From: Streptomyces katrae
Lineage (GTDB): Bacteria > Actinomycetota > Actinomycetes > Streptomycetales > Streptomycetaceae
Reading direction: 5' to 3'
Assembly: GCF_000717655.1 (NCBI RefSeq)
Contig: NZ_JNZY01000030.1
Location: 1-64,000 of the forward strand
Length of the DNA stretch: 64,000 bases
This document shows positions 7,748-17,455 of this stretch, in pieces (positions within the stretch are counted from its first letter, which is position 1; each line of letters begins with the position of its first letter). Below the pieces are notes generated by a model. The model was not told the origin of the DNA, ran no database searches, and saw only the letters and a list, made by a program, of their open reading frames with translations. A program made the position numbers and the translations under genes.

Positions 7748-7848
7748 GCACCCGCAAGCGGAGCCGCCTGCGCGCGTCCGCGTCGCGCACCCGGCAAGCG
7801 GAGCCGCGCCTACGCAGGACCAGGTCATGCACCCAGCAGGCGGAGCCT
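7748..7848. repeat. Three imperfect direct repeats, period 39-42 bp
   Basis: GCACCCGCAAGCGGAGCCG (7748-7766), GCACCCGGCAAGCGGAGCCG (7787-7806) and GCACCCAGCAGGCGGAGCC (7829-7847) repeat just downstream of the ilvD stop codon. No gene is visible in the interval. Function unknown. Confidence 0.65.
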
Positions 7849-7863
7849 TGGTGGCCGGGCCGG

Positions 7864-9717
7864 TCAGCCGCCCAGCAGGGTGACGTCGCGGACTGCGCCC
7901 TTGTCGGCGCTCGTCGCCATCGCCGCGTACGCACGCAGGGCCGCCGAGACCTTGCGCTCGCGGTTCTTCGGGGCATAGACGCCGCCCAGGGCCTCGTGGC
8001 GGGCAGCCAGCGTGGCCTCGTCGACCAGGAGCTCGATCGAGCGGTTCGGAATGTCGATCCGGATCCGGTCGCCGTCCTCGACTACGGCGATGTCGCCGCC
8101 CGAGGCCGCCTCCGGGGAGGCGTGGCCGATGGACAGGCCCGACGTACCGCCGGAGAAGCGGCCGTCCGTGACCAGCGCGCAGACCTTGCCGAGGCCGCGG
8201 CCCTTCAGGAACGACGTCGGGTAAAGCATCTCCTGCATGCCGGGACCGCCGCGCGGGCCCTCGTACCGGATGACGACGACGTCGCCCGCCTTGATCTCCT
8301 TGCGGAGGATCTTGTCGACCGCCTCGTCCTGCGATTCGCAGACGACGGCCGGGCCCTCGAAGGTCCAGATCGACTCGTCGACGCCCGCCGTCTTCACCAC
8401 GCACCCGTCGACCGCGATGTTGCCGCGCAGGACCGCCAGCCCGCCGTCCTTCGAGTACGCGTGCTGCACCGACCGGATGCAGCCGCCCTCGGCGTCGAGG
8501 TCCAGGGTGTCCCAGCGCTCGGACTGGGAGAAGGCGGTGGCGGAGCGGACGCAGCCGGGGGCCGCGTGCCACAGCTCCATGGCCTCCTCCGAGGCCGTGC
8601 CGCTGCGGGCGTCCCACTTCCCGAGCCAGTCCTCCAGGTTCTCGGAGTGGACCGTGGTGACGTCCTTGTTCAGGAGCCCGCCGCGGTGCAGTTCGCCGAG
8701 GATGGCGGGGATGCCGCCGGCCCGGTGGATGTCCTCCATGTAGTACGTGCCGCCGGGCGCCACGTTCGGCGCGACCTTGGCCAGGCACGGGACGCGCCTC
8801 GACACCTCGTCGATGTCGGTGAGGTCGTACTCCAGGCCCGCCTCCTGCGCGGCGGCCAGCAGGTGCAGGATCGTGTTCGTCGAGCCGCCCATGGCGATGT
8901 CGAGGGCCATGGCGTTCTCGAAGGCCTGGCGGGTCGCGATGGAGCGCGGCAGGACCGAGTGGTCGTCCTGCTCGTAGTACCGCTTGGTGATCTCGACGAC
9001 CGTGCGGCCGGCGTCCTCGTACAGGGCGCGGCGGGCGGTGTGCGTGGCGAGGACGGAGCCGTTGCCGGGGAGGGCCAGACCGATGGCTTCGGCGAGGCAG
9101 TTCATCGAGTTGGCGGTGAACATGCCGCTGCACGACCCACAGGTCGGACAGGCGTTCTCCTCGATCCGCAGCACGTCCTCGTCGGAGACGTTCTCGTTGG
9201 ACGCGTCGACCATGGCGTCGATCAGGTCGAGCTTGCGGACGGTTCCGTCGACGAGGATGGCCTGGCCGGCCTCCATCGGGCCGCCCGACACGAACACGAC
9301 GGGGATGTTGAGGCGCATGGCGGCCATCAGCATGCCGGGCGTGATCTTGTCGCAGTTGGAGATGCAGATGAGCGCGTCGGCGCAGTGCGCCTCGACCATG
9401 TACTCCACGCTGTCCGCGATCAGGTCGCGGGAGGGCAGGGAGTACAGCATGCCGCCGTGGCCCATGGCGATGCCGTCGTCGACCGCGATGGTGTTGAACT
9501 CGCGCGGGACGGCTCCCGCGGCGCGGATGGCGTCGGAGACGATCCGGCCGACGGGGGCAAGGTGCGTGTGCCCGGGGACGAACTCTGTGAACGAGTTGGC
9601 GACCGCGATGATCGGCTTCCCGATGTCCTCGCTCGCTACGCCCGACGCACGCATAAGGGCGCGTGCGCCCGCCATGTTGCGGCCGTGGGTGACGGTGCGG
9701 GACCTCAGCTCGGGCAT
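7864..9717 (-). CDS. ilvD: Dihydroxy-acid dehydratase
   Basis: A 617-residue iron-sulphur enzyme of branched-chain amino acid and pantothenate-precursor synthesis; it dehydrates 2,3-dihydroxy-3-methylvalerate and 2,3-dihydroxyisovalerate. Cluster cysteines lie in [11 protein letters not shown] and [19 protein letters not shown]; the C-terminal half carries [13 protein letters not shown] and [13 protein letters not shown] 9715-9717 ([14 protein letters not shown]) is chosen because GGGGAG lies eight bases upstream; an in-frame GTG three codons earlier leaves no room for that site. Monocistronic. A palindrome (9810-9840) lies about 90 bp upstream. Confidence 0.96.
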   Translation of the reverse strand: MPELRSRTVTHGRNMAGARALMRASGVASEDIGKPIIAVANSFTEFVPGHTHLAPVGRIVSDAIRAAGAVPREFNTIAVDDGIAMGHGGMLYSLPSRDLIADSVEYMVEAHCADALICISNCDKITPGMLMAAMRLNIPVVFVSGGPMEAGQAILVDGTVRKLDLIDAMVDASNENVSDEDVLRIEENACPTCGSCSGMFTANSMNCLAEAIGLALPGNGSVLATHTARRALYEDAGRTVVEITKRYYEQDDHSVLPRSIATRQAFENAMALDIAMGGSTNTILHLLAAAQEAGLEYDLTDIDEVSRRVPCLAKVAPNVAPGGTYYMEDIHRAGGIPAILGELHRGGLLNKDVTTVHSENLEDWLGKWDARSGTASEEAMELWHAAPGCVRSATAFSQSERWDTLDLDAEGGCIRSVQHAYSKDGGLAVLRGNIAVDGCVVKTAGVDESIWTFEGPAVVCESQDEAVDKILRKEIKAGDVVVIRYEGPRGGPGMQEMLYPTSFLKGRGLGKVCALVTDGRFSGGTSGLSIGHASPEAASGGDIAVVEDGDRIRIDIPNRSIELLVDEATLAARHEALGGVYAPKNRERKVSAALRAYAAMATSADKGAVRDVTLLGG

Positions 9718-9809
9718 CGGGTTCACTCCCCATGAGTGCGGTGGCGCGAGGCGCCGGCCGCGACTTTACGACTGTGGATATGGCTCGGTTACGAGGCTAC
9801 GCCCCTGGC

Positions 9810-9840
9810 CCGTCATGCGGACAGGTTGTCCGCATGACGG
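9810..9840. promoter_or_regulatory. Perfect 14-bp-arm palindrome between tetR and ilvD
   Basis: CCGTCATGCGGACA (9810-9823) and TGTCCGCATGACGG (9827-9840) are exact complements around GGT. There is no U-run, so an intrinsic terminator is possible but not typical. The TGCGGACA-N3-TGTCCGCA core resembles a TetR-family operator, and the site lies just after the tetR stop and upstream of ilvD on the same strand. It may be read as terminator or operator. Confidence 0.6.
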
Positions 9841-9850
9841 GACGCCCGGC

Positions 9851-10468
9851 TCATTCCTCGGTCAAGTAGCGCTGGAGGGTCGGGGCCACCAGGGCGACGA
9901 TGGCCTCCGGGTCGGCGGACGCGAGGGGCTCGACCTGGACCACGTACCGCAGGAGCGCGATGCCGATCATGTGGGAGGCGGCGAGCTCGGCGCGGAAGGT
10001 GGGGTCGGGCACCTTGAGGTCGGCCGCGACCCGTTCCAGGACCCGGCGCAGGACCAGCCGGCGCAGCACGGCAGCCGCGGCCTCGTGGGTGAGGGCGGAG
10101 CGGACGACGGCGAGGAGCGGGGCCCGGGTGGCCGGGTTCTCCCAGACCCCCAGGAAATAACGCGCGAGCCGCTCGCCGATGCCGTCGGGGCCCTCTCCCA
10201 CGATCGCGGGGAGGACGAGGGCCGGCTCCATCGTGACCTCGATGGCGGCGGCGAAGAGGTCGTCCTTGCTGCCGAAATAGTGGTGTACCAGCGCCGGGTC
10301 CACGCCGGCGACCTTCGCGATGCCGCGTACGGACGTCTTGTCGTACCCCCGCTCCGCGAACACCTCGCGGGCCGCGAGCCGGATCCGCTCCTGGGTGCCG
10401 GGGCCGTCGTCGGCCTCGTCCTGACGGGGCCGGCCGGGGCCGCGGCGCGGCTTGGCGGGTTCCGTCAT
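9851..10468 (-). CDS. TetR/AcrR family transcriptional regulator
   Basis: A 205-residue regulator. A basic N-terminal tail ([12 protein letters not shown]) precedes the TetR DNA-binding domain, with [29 protein letters not shown] and [16 protein letters not shown] (about 32-78), followed by a helical ligand-binding domain. Its ATG overlaps the stop codon of the sugar-phosphate isomerase-like gene (ATGA), so the two are co-translated and the ligand may be a substrate or product of that enzyme. A perfect palindrome lies 10 bp beyond its stop codon. Ligand and targets are unknown. Confidence 0.93.
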   Translation of the reverse strand: MTEPAKPRRGPGRPRQDEADDGPGTQERIRLAAREVFAERGYDKTSVRGIAKVAGVDPALVHHYFGSKDDLFAAAIEVTMEPALVLPAIVGEGPDGIGERLARYFLGVWENPATRAPLLAVVRSALTHEAAAAVLRRLVLRRVLERVAADLKVPDPTFRAELAASHMIGIALLRYVVQVEPLASADPEAIVALVAPTLQRYLTEE

Positions 10469-11301
10469 GGCCGCGGGGTCCGGACCGGGGCGGCACCGGC
10501 ACTGGCCGCGAGGTGCAGCCGGGTGAAGGCCAGTGCCTCGGCGAGGTCGGCCTCGCGCTCCGCGGAGGACATCGCGCGGCGGGTGTTCACCTCGATGACG
10601 ACGTGCCCGGCGAAGGAGCTGGCCGCGAGACGTTCCAGCAGCTCGGCGCAGGGCTGGGTGCCGCGGCCGGGGACGAGGTGCTCGTCCTTGGCCGAGCCGT
10701 TCCCGTCGGCGAGGTGCACGTGCGCGAGCCGGTCCCCCATGCGGTCGATCATCGCGGTGGCGTCCGTACGGGCGGTCGCGGTATGCGAAAGATCGACGGT
10801 GAAATGCCGGTAGTCGTCCTTGGTGACGTCCCACTCGGGGGCGTAGGCCAGCATCTCCCGGTCCCGGTACCGCCACGGGTACATGTTCTCGACGGCGAAC
10901 CGGACGTCGGTCTCGTCGGCCATCCGCCAGATGCCGCTGACGAAGTCCCGCGCGTACTGCCGCTGCCACCGGAAGGGCGGGTGCACGACGACGGTGGAGG
11001 CCCCCAGCCGCTCGGCCGCGGCCTGCGCGCGCTGGAGCTTGGTCCAGGGATCGGTGGACCACACGCGCTGCGTGATCAACAAACAAGGGGCGTGCACGGC
11101 GAGGATCGGCACCTGGTGATGATCCGAGAGCCGCCGCAGCGCATCGACGTCCTGGCTGACCGGATCCGTCCAGACCATCACCTCGACGCCGTCGTACCCG
11201 AGGCGCGCGGCGATCTCGAAGGCGGTCGCCGTCGACTCCGGGTACACGGAGGCGGTGGAGAGGGCGACTTTCGCGGTCGGGATCCGGACTGGTTTTGCCA
11301 C
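10465..11301 (-). CDS. Sugar phosphate isomerase/epimerase family protein (TIM barrel)
   Basis: A 278-residue protein of the xylose-isomerase-like TIM-barrel family. Visible strand ends include [57 protein letters not shown] and [10 protein letters not shown]; the His, Glu and Asp at these ends are the usual metal ligands. The family includes isomerases, epimerases and AP endonucleases, and the substrate cannot be told here. GTG 11299-11301 is the most upstream start that fits the fold; it lacks an obvious ribosome site and may be leaderless. It heads a two-gene operon with the TetR regulator. Confidence 0.88.
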   Translation of the reverse strand: MAKPVRIPTAKVALSTASVYPESTATAFEIAARLGYDGVEVMVWTDPVSQDVDALRRLSDHHQVPILAVHAPCLLITQRVWSTDPWTKLQRAQAAAERLGASTVVVHPPFRWQRQYARDFVSGIWRMADETDVRFAVENMYPWRYRDREMLAYAPEWDVTKDDYRHFTVDLSHTATARTDATAMIDRMGDRLAHVHLADGNGSAKDEHLVPGRGTQPCAELLERLAASSFAGHVVIEVNTRRAMSSAEREADLAEALAFTRLHLAASAGAAPVRTPRP

Positions 11302-12066
11302 GGGGACAGGGTACGGGCCCGACACCCTCCCCCGCCGTGACGACCACCACCCGAAGCGCACAGCGATCTGACGCGTCCTGCACCCCGATGATGGTCCGGT
11401 CGCTGCCCAACTCCGGCTGGGCCGACCACGACCCGGAACGGTCCTCCTCAGCAGCGTGAGGGTCCGGGGGGAGCCCAGTCGGCGGAAGTCGCTATGCCGG
11501 CCTAAGCGCGTAGCGATCTGATGCGTGCCGGCCGCCTGCCCGGCGCCGCTGGGTGGTCTGGTCGCCGTCCGGCTCCGGCTGGGCCTGCCCCGACCCGGGA
11601 CGGGCCTGCTCATGGGCCCCGGCTGGGCATCCGGATCCCCCCGGAACCAAGGCTCGCGATCGCTGATGCTGCCCTGCTCAAGGCTTGTGTCCAGGTGACC
11701 GTCCTTTGGGGGGCTTCCCGACAGTCCTTGTCTTTCCGGGGCGGGACGGGCGGTCAAGAGGGGCCGAAGGCCCTCGCGAAGCGACGCGAAGCGCCCTTGA
11801 GGGCCCGGCCCGACACGGAGAGACGATGGGACTGGCGGGAAACCCCCGAACCCTCCCTGATCCCGACCCACGGGCATGCCGTCCCCCGGAGCCCCGGCCT
11901 GCCAGACAGCGCCTGCCTGAGCGCAATGCCGCCAAGCCCGACCCTGCGGGGCTACCGGACCCAGGGCCTCGATCCCGAGGGCGGCGGGTGGGCAACCAGC
12001 GCGCCCGGGCGGTGGAGCGACGGGGATGGAGGCGCCGCCCGCGCCGCAGGCCCCGTACGGGCCTCG
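11302..12066. repeat. 765-bp gene-free region of degenerate repeats
   Basis: No gene is visible. Two related segments of about 100 bp follow each other: one near 11359-11462 (containing AGCGATCTGACGCGT and CAACTCCGGCTGGGC) and one near 11509-11625 (AGCGATCTGATGCGT and CGGCTCCGGCTGGGC). A second block (about 11685-11810) holds a GC-rich inverted repeat around GAGGGGCCGAAGGCCCTCGC. Similar text recurs between genes of Streptomyces genomes as far as I recall. It may be a remnant of a mobile element. Long open frames here show no protein-like character. Confidence 0.55.
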
Positions 12067-12993
12067 CTACGGGAGGTGGTCCAGGCGGCGGAGGATGACG
12101 CCCTCGCGGAGGGCCCAGGGGCAGATCTCGAGTTCGTCGACGCCGAAAAGGTCCATCGCGCCCTCCGCGACCAGCGCCCCCGCCAGCAACTGGGACGCGC
12201 GGCCCTCCGAGACGCCCGGGAGGGCGGCCCGCTGCGCGGTCGTCATCGCCGCGAGCCTCGGGACCCACTCCTCCAGGGACTTGCGGGTCAGGTCCCGCTG
12301 TACGTACAGCCCGTCCGCCGAGCGCGCCGCGCCCGCGATGCGGGCCAGCTGCCGGAACGTCTTCGACGTCGCCACCACGTGGTCCGGCGCCCCGAAGCGG
12401 CTGAACTCGCCGACCGTCCGCGCGATCTGGGCCCGCGCGTGCCGCCGCAGGGCCCGTACGTCCGCCGCGTCCGGCGGGTCGCCCGGGAGCCAGCCCGTGG
12501 TGAGGCGGCCCGCGCCCAGCGGCAGCGAGACCGCCGCGTCGGGGTCCTCGTCGATGCCGTACGCGATCTCCAGCGAGCCGCCGCCGATGTCGAGGACCAG
12601 CAGCTTGCCCGCGGACCAGCCGAACCAGCGGCGGACGGCGAGGAACGTCAGCCGCGCCTCGTCCTCGCCGCTGAGGATGGGGAGGTCGACGCCGGTCTCG
12701 AGCTTCACCCGGGCCAGGACCTCGTCCGCGTTGGTGGCCTCGCGTACCGCGCTGGTCGCGAAGGGCAGCACGTCCTCGCAGCCCTTGTCCTCGGCGGCCT
12801 GCGCGGCCTCGCCGATCACCGATACGAGGCGCTCTATGCCCGCCGGGGTGACCGCTCCGGCCTCATCGAGCAGCTCCGCCAGCCGCAGTTCCACCTTGTG
12901 CGAGTGCGCCGGCTGCGGGCGCGCGCCGGGGTGCGCGTCCACCACCAGCAGATGGATCGTGTTCGAACCCACATCAAGGACACCGAGTCTCAT
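12067..12993 (-). CDS. Ppx/GppA family phosphatase
   Basis: A 308-residue exopolyphosphatase / pppGpp phosphatase-type protein of the actin-like ATPase fold. It opens with [16 protein letters not shown] (4-19, phosphate-1 loop), has a catalytic-Glu region near [15 protein letters not shown], and a second loop [14 protein letters not shown]. The enzyme would hydrolyse polyphosphate or (p)ppGpp gamma phosphate; short, single-domain actinobacterial members such as this are usually polyphosphatases. ATG 12991-12993 sits at the start of the fold. It diverges from the cysteine-rich gene. Confidence 0.92.
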   Translation of the reverse strand: MRLGVLDVGSNTIHLLVVDAHPGARPQPAHSHKVELRLAELLDEAGAVTPAGIERLVSVIGEAAQAAEDKGCEDVLPFATSAVREATNADEVLARVKLETGVDLPILSGEDEARLTFLAVRRWFGWSAGKLLVLDIGGGSLEIAYGIDEDPDAAVSLPLGAGRLTTGWLPGDPPDAADVRALRRHARAQIARTVGEFSRFGAPDHVVATSKTFRQLARIAGAARSADGLYVQRDLTRKSLEEWVPRLAAMTTAQRAALPGVSEGRASQLLAGALVAEGAMDLFGVDELEICPWALREGVILRRLDHLP

Positions 12994-13056
12994 ACGAGGA
13001 AACGCTACTGTGCGGCTGGAGTATGGGTGGAGTAAGGGGCGCTTAGGCTTGGGTTT

Positions 13057-13941
13057 GTGCCAAATACGAAGAAGGCCAACAAGTCCAAGCCCGCCGGGAA
13101 GCCCGAGAAGGCCGAGAAGGCCGACGACCTCGAGCCGGCCGGCAAGGCCAAGCCGGCCAAGAAGGCGAAGCCCCGGGCCAAAACCCCGGTCGCGCGTGAC
13201 GACGAGAAGGGGCTCGACTTCCCGCGGGCCTGGGTGGAGTTCCCCGACCCTGCCGACGCCGAGCAGGTCTTCCGCTGCGACCTGACCTGGCTGACCTCCC
13301 GCTGGACGTGCATCTTCGGCAGCGGCTGCCAGGGCATCCAGGCCGGCCGGGCCGATGACGGCTGCTGCACCCTCGGCGCGCACTTCTCGGACGAGGACGA
13401 CGAGCAGCGGGTCGCCGAGCACGTGGCACGGCTGACCCCCGAGCTGTGGCAGTTCCACGACGTCGGCAGCGAGACCGGCTGGACGCAGCACGACGACGAC
13501 GGGGAGAAGCAGACCCGCCGCTGGGACGGCGCGTGCATCTTCCTGAACCGGCCCGGGTTCCCCGCGGGCGCCGGGTGCTCCCTGCACATCCTGGCGCTGA
13601 AGAGCGGCCAGGAGCCGCTGGAGACCAAGCCCGACGTGTGCTGGCAGCTGCCGATCCGCCGGACGTACGAGTGGATCGACCGGCCGGACGACACCCGCGT
13701 GCTGCAGGTGTCGATCGGCGAGTACGACCGGCGCGGCTGGGGCCCGGGCGGGCACGACCTGCACTGGTGGTGCACGTCGGCGACGTCCGCGCACGGCGCC
13801 GGCGAGCCGGTGTACGTGTCGTACCGCGCCGAGCTGACGGAGCTGATGGGCAAGGAGGGGTACGAGGCCCTCGTGAAGCTGTGCGAGGCGCGGCTGTCCT
13901 CGTTGCTGCCGATGGCTCCGCACCCCGCGGACCCGGCGTAG
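13057..13941 (+). CDS. Conserved cysteine-rich protein with Lys/Ala/Pro-rich N-terminal tail
   Basis: A 294-residue product. Residues 1-45 are a histone-tail-like run of Lys, Ala and Pro ([23 protein letters not shown]). The folded part holds a cysteine cluster (Cys in [12 protein letters not shown] and [11 protein letters not shown]), [16 protein letters not shown] and a Trp-rich segment [13 protein letters not shown]. The cysteine spacing suggests a bound metal or iron-sulphur centre, but I cannot name the family. GTG 13057 follows TAGGCT (13044-13049) at -10 distance, so the transcript may be leaderless. It diverges from the Ppx/GppA gene. Confidence 0.85.
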   Translation: MPNTKKANKSKPAGKPEKAEKADDLEPAGKAKPAKKAKPRAKTPVARDDEKGLDFPRAWVEFPDPADAEQVFRCDLTWLTSRWTCIFGSGCQGIQAGRADDGCCTLGAHFSDEDDEQRVAEHVARLTPELWQFHDVGSETGWTQHDDDGEKQTRRWDGACIFLNRPGFPAGAGCSLHILALKSGQEPLETKPDVCWQLPIRRTYEWIDRPDDTRVLQVSIGEYDRRGWGPGGHDLHWWCTSATSAHGAGEPVYVSYRAELTELMGKEGYEALVKLCEARLSSLLPMAPHPADPA

Positions 13942-13987
13942 CCGACAGCAGCGCCGGGCCCGTTCACGCCGCTCGTGATCAATACGC

Positions 13988-15706
13988 CTAGCCCGCAGGC
14001 CCGCCCGGGTCCACGGGTGGGGAAACCGTTCCTTCTGAGGCGCTCGGCGTCGGGGTGGGGGTCGGTGTGGGCGTCGGCGTCGGCGGCGTGGGGGTTTCCG
14101 TCGGCGTGGGGGTGGCTGTCGGGGTCGGCGTCGGGTGCGTGGGCTCCGTCGGCGTCGGCGCCGGGCGGCCTCGGCCCTGGATGGAGACCACCGCGCCGCC
14201 CGGGTCCACGCCGACCCGGGCGGACCAGGCGCCCACGGGCTGGGCTTCGGTGTCCACGGCGATCTGCAGGGTGATCGATTCTCCGGGGGCCAGCGTGCCC
14301 GCGGTCCGGCTCGCGCGCAGCCAGGGGGCGTCGGACCAGAGCCGCCAGTCCACCGGGGCCCCGCCGGACGCGGTGAGGGTGAGCAGGGTGGTGCCCCCGC
14401 GCGAGGAGGCGGCGACGGAGAGCCGGCCGGGGTTCCCGGACCGGTCGGGAGCCGCGGTCGGCCCGGTGCTGATCACCTCGACGGAGACGTCGGGGGTGTC
14501 CGGGGCGGCGCTGCCCGTGGCGAAGCCGGGCTCGCCGGTGGTGTGGGCGGTGTTGCCGGCGTTCTCGTACGCGCGCAGCGGGCGGCCGTCCTGGTACGGA
14601 ACCGGGATCTCGGACTCGCTCGCGGAGATCCGGGTGGAATCCGCGCCGACGCTTTCACCGGTCTCCGGGGCGCCGCGGTACGCGGCCCACAGCGCGAGGA
14701 CCGGCGCCGCGACCACGGTGGCGACGACGGTGGTGGTCACGGCCCGGGCGCGCAGCCGGTCGCGGCGGGCCGCGCGGTCCCGGGGGTCCATCGGGAAGCC
14801 CGTTCGGTCGAAGCGCGGGCCGGGACGGCGGCGGCGCCGGCCGCCGCCGCCGGAGCGGAGCATGGCCGCGCGGACGGCGGTGCGCGGGGCGGGGACCAGC
14901 GGGAGCGCCGCGTGGATGCCGCCGGTGCCGGGCCAGGGGGCGGCGGCATCGACGCGTTCGGCGACGCGTCGGCAGCGGGGGCAGTCGTCGACGTGGCGGA
15001 CCAGCTCGGCACGCAGGGTGGTGGACAGGAGCACCTGGCCGTCGCCGGTGAGCCGGGAGACGGAGGGGCAGCCGCCGGTCTCGACGACGGCGAGGGCGGC
15101 GCGGGTCCGCTCCACCTCGCAGGCGGCACCGGCCAGCAGCTCCCGGGCGGTGGCGGGGGGCGTGCCGAGGACGGCGGCGAGTTCGGGGACGCCGAGGCGG
15201 TGGCGGACGGCGAGTTCGAGGGCCTCGCGCTGCGCGGGCGTGGTCCCGGCGGCCTCGGGCCAGGCGAGGCGGGCCAGCTCGGTGCGCCGGTAGGCATGCA
15301 CGTCCAGGGAGCGGTGCGCCGCCGGCGCGCGCTCGGAATCCGTGCGCTCCGGCGTGCGCTGGGCGGAATGCGCTCCCTGCCGGGTCCGCCGGTGCTCGGC
15401 CAGCCGCTGCAGACATCCCCAGCGGGCGAGGGCGTACAGCCAGGCCCGCAGGCCCCCCTCGTCGGGACATCGGCCGGGGTGCCGCGCGGCGACGGTGAGG
15501 ACGTCGGCGAGCACCTCGGTGGCGGTGTCGTGGTCGCAGAGGACCGACAGGCAGTACGTGAACAGGCCATCGAGGTACGGCTCGTGCCGGAAGGGGGGCG
15601 GGTGCTCTTCTCCTCCGGGGCCTTTGGGGCCCTCGGGAGGCGTGCGCCCGTGCGCCGGGGGTGCGCCGGTGCGCTGGGCGGGGCTCTCCTGGTCGCTGCT
15701 GTTCAC
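13988..15706 (-). CDS. Membrane-anchored sigma-like / zinc-finger / BACON-like fusion protein
   Basis: A protein of 572-579 residues with an unusual module order. First comes an ECF sigma region-2-like block ([20 protein letters not shown] to [11 protein letters not shown]) and a region-4-like helix-turn-helix ([20 protein letters not shown]). Next is an anti-sigma-type zinc finger (HVDDCPRC, His-x3-Cys-x2-Cys), a basic stretch, one membrane helix ([20 protein letters not shown]), a beta-rich BACON-like extracellular domain ([20 protein letters not shown]) and a Thr-Pro repeat wall-spanning tail. GTG 15706 is chosen because TACCTT at -10 distance suggests a leaderless start; GTG 15727 is the alternative. 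It may be a tethered regulator released on a cell-wall signal. Confidence 0.85.
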   Translation of the reverse strand: MNSSDQESPAQRTGAPPAHGRTPPEGPKGPGGEEHPPPFRHEPYLDGLFTYCLSVLCDHDTATEVLADVLTVAARHPGRCPDEGGLRAWLYALARWGCLQRLAEHRRTRQGAHSAQRTPERTDSERAPAAHRSLDVHAYRRTELARLAWPEAAGTTPAQREALELAVRHRLGVPELAAVLGTPPATARELLAGAACEVERTRAALAVVETGGCPSVSRLTGDGQVLLSTTLRAELVRHVDDCPRCRRVAERVDAAAPWPGTGGIHAALPLVPAPRTAVRAAMLRSGGGGRRRRRPGPRFDRTGFPMDPRDRAARRDRLRARAVTTTVVATVVAAPVLALWAAYRGAPETGESVGADSTRISASESEIPVPYQDGRPLRAYENAGNTAHTTGEPGFATGSAAPDTPDVSVEVISTGPTAAPDRSGNPGRLSVAASSRGGTTLLTLTASGGAPVDWRLWSDAPWLRASRTAGTLAPGESITLQIAVDTEAQPVGAWSARVGVDPGGAVVSIQGRGRPAPTPTEPTHPTPTPTATPTPTETPTPPTPTPTPTPTPTPSASEGTVSPPVDPGGPAG

Positions 15707-15901
15707 CCTGGCGAAGGTAGGCCGCACGCCGGTGACGGCCGTGAAGCCTTCAGCTGTTTTAGCCCTTACGGGTGAACAGATCGAACCCGTGCTGACCGCG
15801 GCCCTGACGCCTGGCGTGCGGCGGGGCCACGGGCCGGGGCTCGGGCCGTGGCGGGGGCCGGGGCGCGGGCGCTGTCACAGGGTCCGGATACCGTGGGCCG
15901 C

Positions 15902-17305
15902 ATGGCTGCCCGTACATCTCGTTCATCCGCCAAGGACCGGCCGTCCTACCGCTGCTCCGAGTGCGGCTGGACGACCGCGAAATGGCTCGGGCGGTGCCCC
16001 GAGTGCCAGGCGTGGGGCACCGTGGAGGAGATGGGCGGCGCGCCCGCCGTACGGACCACCGCCGCCGGGCGGGTCTCGGCGCCCGCGCTCCCGATCGCGC
16101 AGGTCGACGGCCGGACGGCGACCGCCCGCAGCACCGGAGTGGACGAGCTGGACCGGGTCCTCGGCGGCGGGCTCGTGCCCGGCGCCGTCGTCCTGCTGGC
16201 CGGCGAGCCGGGCGTCGGGAAGTCGACGCTGCTGCTGGACGTCGCTGCGAAGGCGGCCAGCGAGGCGCACCGCACCCTCTACGTCACGGGTGAGGAGTCG
16301 GCGAGCCAGGTGCGGCTGCGGGCCGACCGGATCAACGCGCTGAACGACCACCTCTTCCTCGCCGCCGAGACCGACCTGTCCGCCGTACTGGGCCACCTCG
16401 ACGCCGTGCAGCCCTCGCTGCTGATCCTGGACTCCGTACAGACCGTGGCCTCGCCCGAGATCGACGGCGCGCCCGGCGGCATGGCCCAGGTGCGCGAGGT
16501 GGCCGGGGCGCTGATCCGCGCCTCCAAGGAGCGCGGGATGGCCACCCTGCTGGTCGGGCACGTCACCAAGGACGGGGCGATCGCCGGCCCGCGGCTGCTG
16601 GAGCATCTGGTGGACGTGGTCCTCAGCTTCGAGGGCGACCGGCATGCGCGCCTGCGCCTCGTACGCGGCGTCAAGAACCGGTACGGGGCCACCGACGAGG
16701 TGGGCTGCTTCGAACTGCACGACGAGGGGATCACCGGGCTCGCCGACCCGAGCGGGCTGTTCCTGACCCGGCGCGCGGAGGCCGTCCCCGGGACCTGCCT
16801 GACGGTGACGCTGGAGGGCAAGCGCCCGCTGGTCGCCGAGGTGCAGGCGCTGACCGTGGACTCGCAGATCCCCTCGCCCCGGCGGACCACCTCGGGCCTG
16901 GAGACCTCCCGCGTCTCGATGATGCTGGCGGTCCTGGAGCAGCGCGGCCGGATCACCGCGCTCGGCAAGCGCGACATCTACTCCGCCACCGTGGGCGGGG
17001 TGAAGCTGACGGAGCCCGCCGCCGACCTGGCGATCGCACTGGCGCTGGCCTCGGCGGCGAGCGACGTGCCGCTGCCGAAGAACCTCGTCGCGATCGGGGA
17101 GGTCGGCCTCGCGGGCGAGGTGCGGCGCGTGACCGGAGTGCAGCGGCGGCTCGCGGAGGCGCACCGGCTCGGCTTCACGCACGCCCTGGTGCCGGGCGAC
17201 CCCGGGAAGGTGCCGGCCGGGATGAAGGTCACCGAGGTCGCGGACATGGGAGACGCGCTACGGGTCCTGCCGCGCGGGCGGTCGCGGGCGACGGCCAAGG
17301 AGTAG
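15902..17305 (+). CDS. radA: DNA repair protein RadA (Sms)
   Basis: A 467-residue RecA-like branch-migration ATPase acting in homologous recombination. A four-cysteine zinc finger (Cys18, 21, 32, 35) is followed by the ATPase with Walker A GEPGVGKST (101-109), Walker B LLILDSVQ (about 173-180) and the RadA-specific KNRYG motif (258-262), then a Lon-protease-like C-terminal domain. ATG 15902 begins MAARTSRSSAKDRPS directly before the zinc finger. It is followed by disA, the usual radA-disA neighbourhood; RadA restrains DisA activity in Bacillus. Confidence 0.96.
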   Translation: MAARTSRSSAKDRPSYRCSECGWTTAKWLGRCPECQAWGTVEEMGGAPAVRTTAAGRVSAPALPIAQVDGRTATARSTGVDELDRVLGGGLVPGAVVLLAGEPGVGKSTLLLDVAAKAASEAHRTLYVTGEESASQVRLRADRINALNDHLFLAAETDLSAVLGHLDAVQPSLLILDSVQTVASPEIDGAPGGMAQVREVAGALIRASKERGMATLLVGHVTKDGAIAGPRLLEHLVDVVLSFEGDRHARLRLVRGVKNRYGATDEVGCFELHDEGITGLADPSGLFLTRRAEAVPGTCLTVTLEGKRPLVAEVQALTVDSQIPSPRRTTSGLETSRVSMMLAVLEQRGRITALGKRDIYSATVGGVKLTEPAADLAIALALASAASDVPLPKNLVAIGEVGLAGEVRRVTGVQRRLAEAHRLGFTHALVPGDPGKVPAGMKVTEVADMGDALRVLPRGRSRATAKE

Positions 17306-17455
17306 GCGCTGGTGACGGGGCATGAGGGGCCCGTACGGGGCCCCTCGGGAGCGCACCTGGCCAAGCCACGGCGGGCGCGCAGCGCACGCCGGTAGACTTT
17401 GTGCTGGTCCGCCCGGCCGTACGCAGGCGGCGCAACCCGCGACCGGAGGAGTGCA

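Larger units (their letters stand above)
7450..7863. other. Gene-free interval with repeats between the kinase and ilvD
   Basis: No gene is visible in these 414 bp. The stretch holds several GC-rich hairpins, an inverted repeat (7632-7690) and a three-copy direct repeat (7748-7848), each listed separately. It lies between convergent genes and probably ends transcription from both. Confidence 0.6.

Noticed and set aside
11685..12098. Open frame of 137 codons in the repeat region before the Ppx/GppA gene
   Set aside because: Pro/Arg/Gly-rich translation typical of non-coding high-GC DNA, overlapping the end of the real gene on the other strand.
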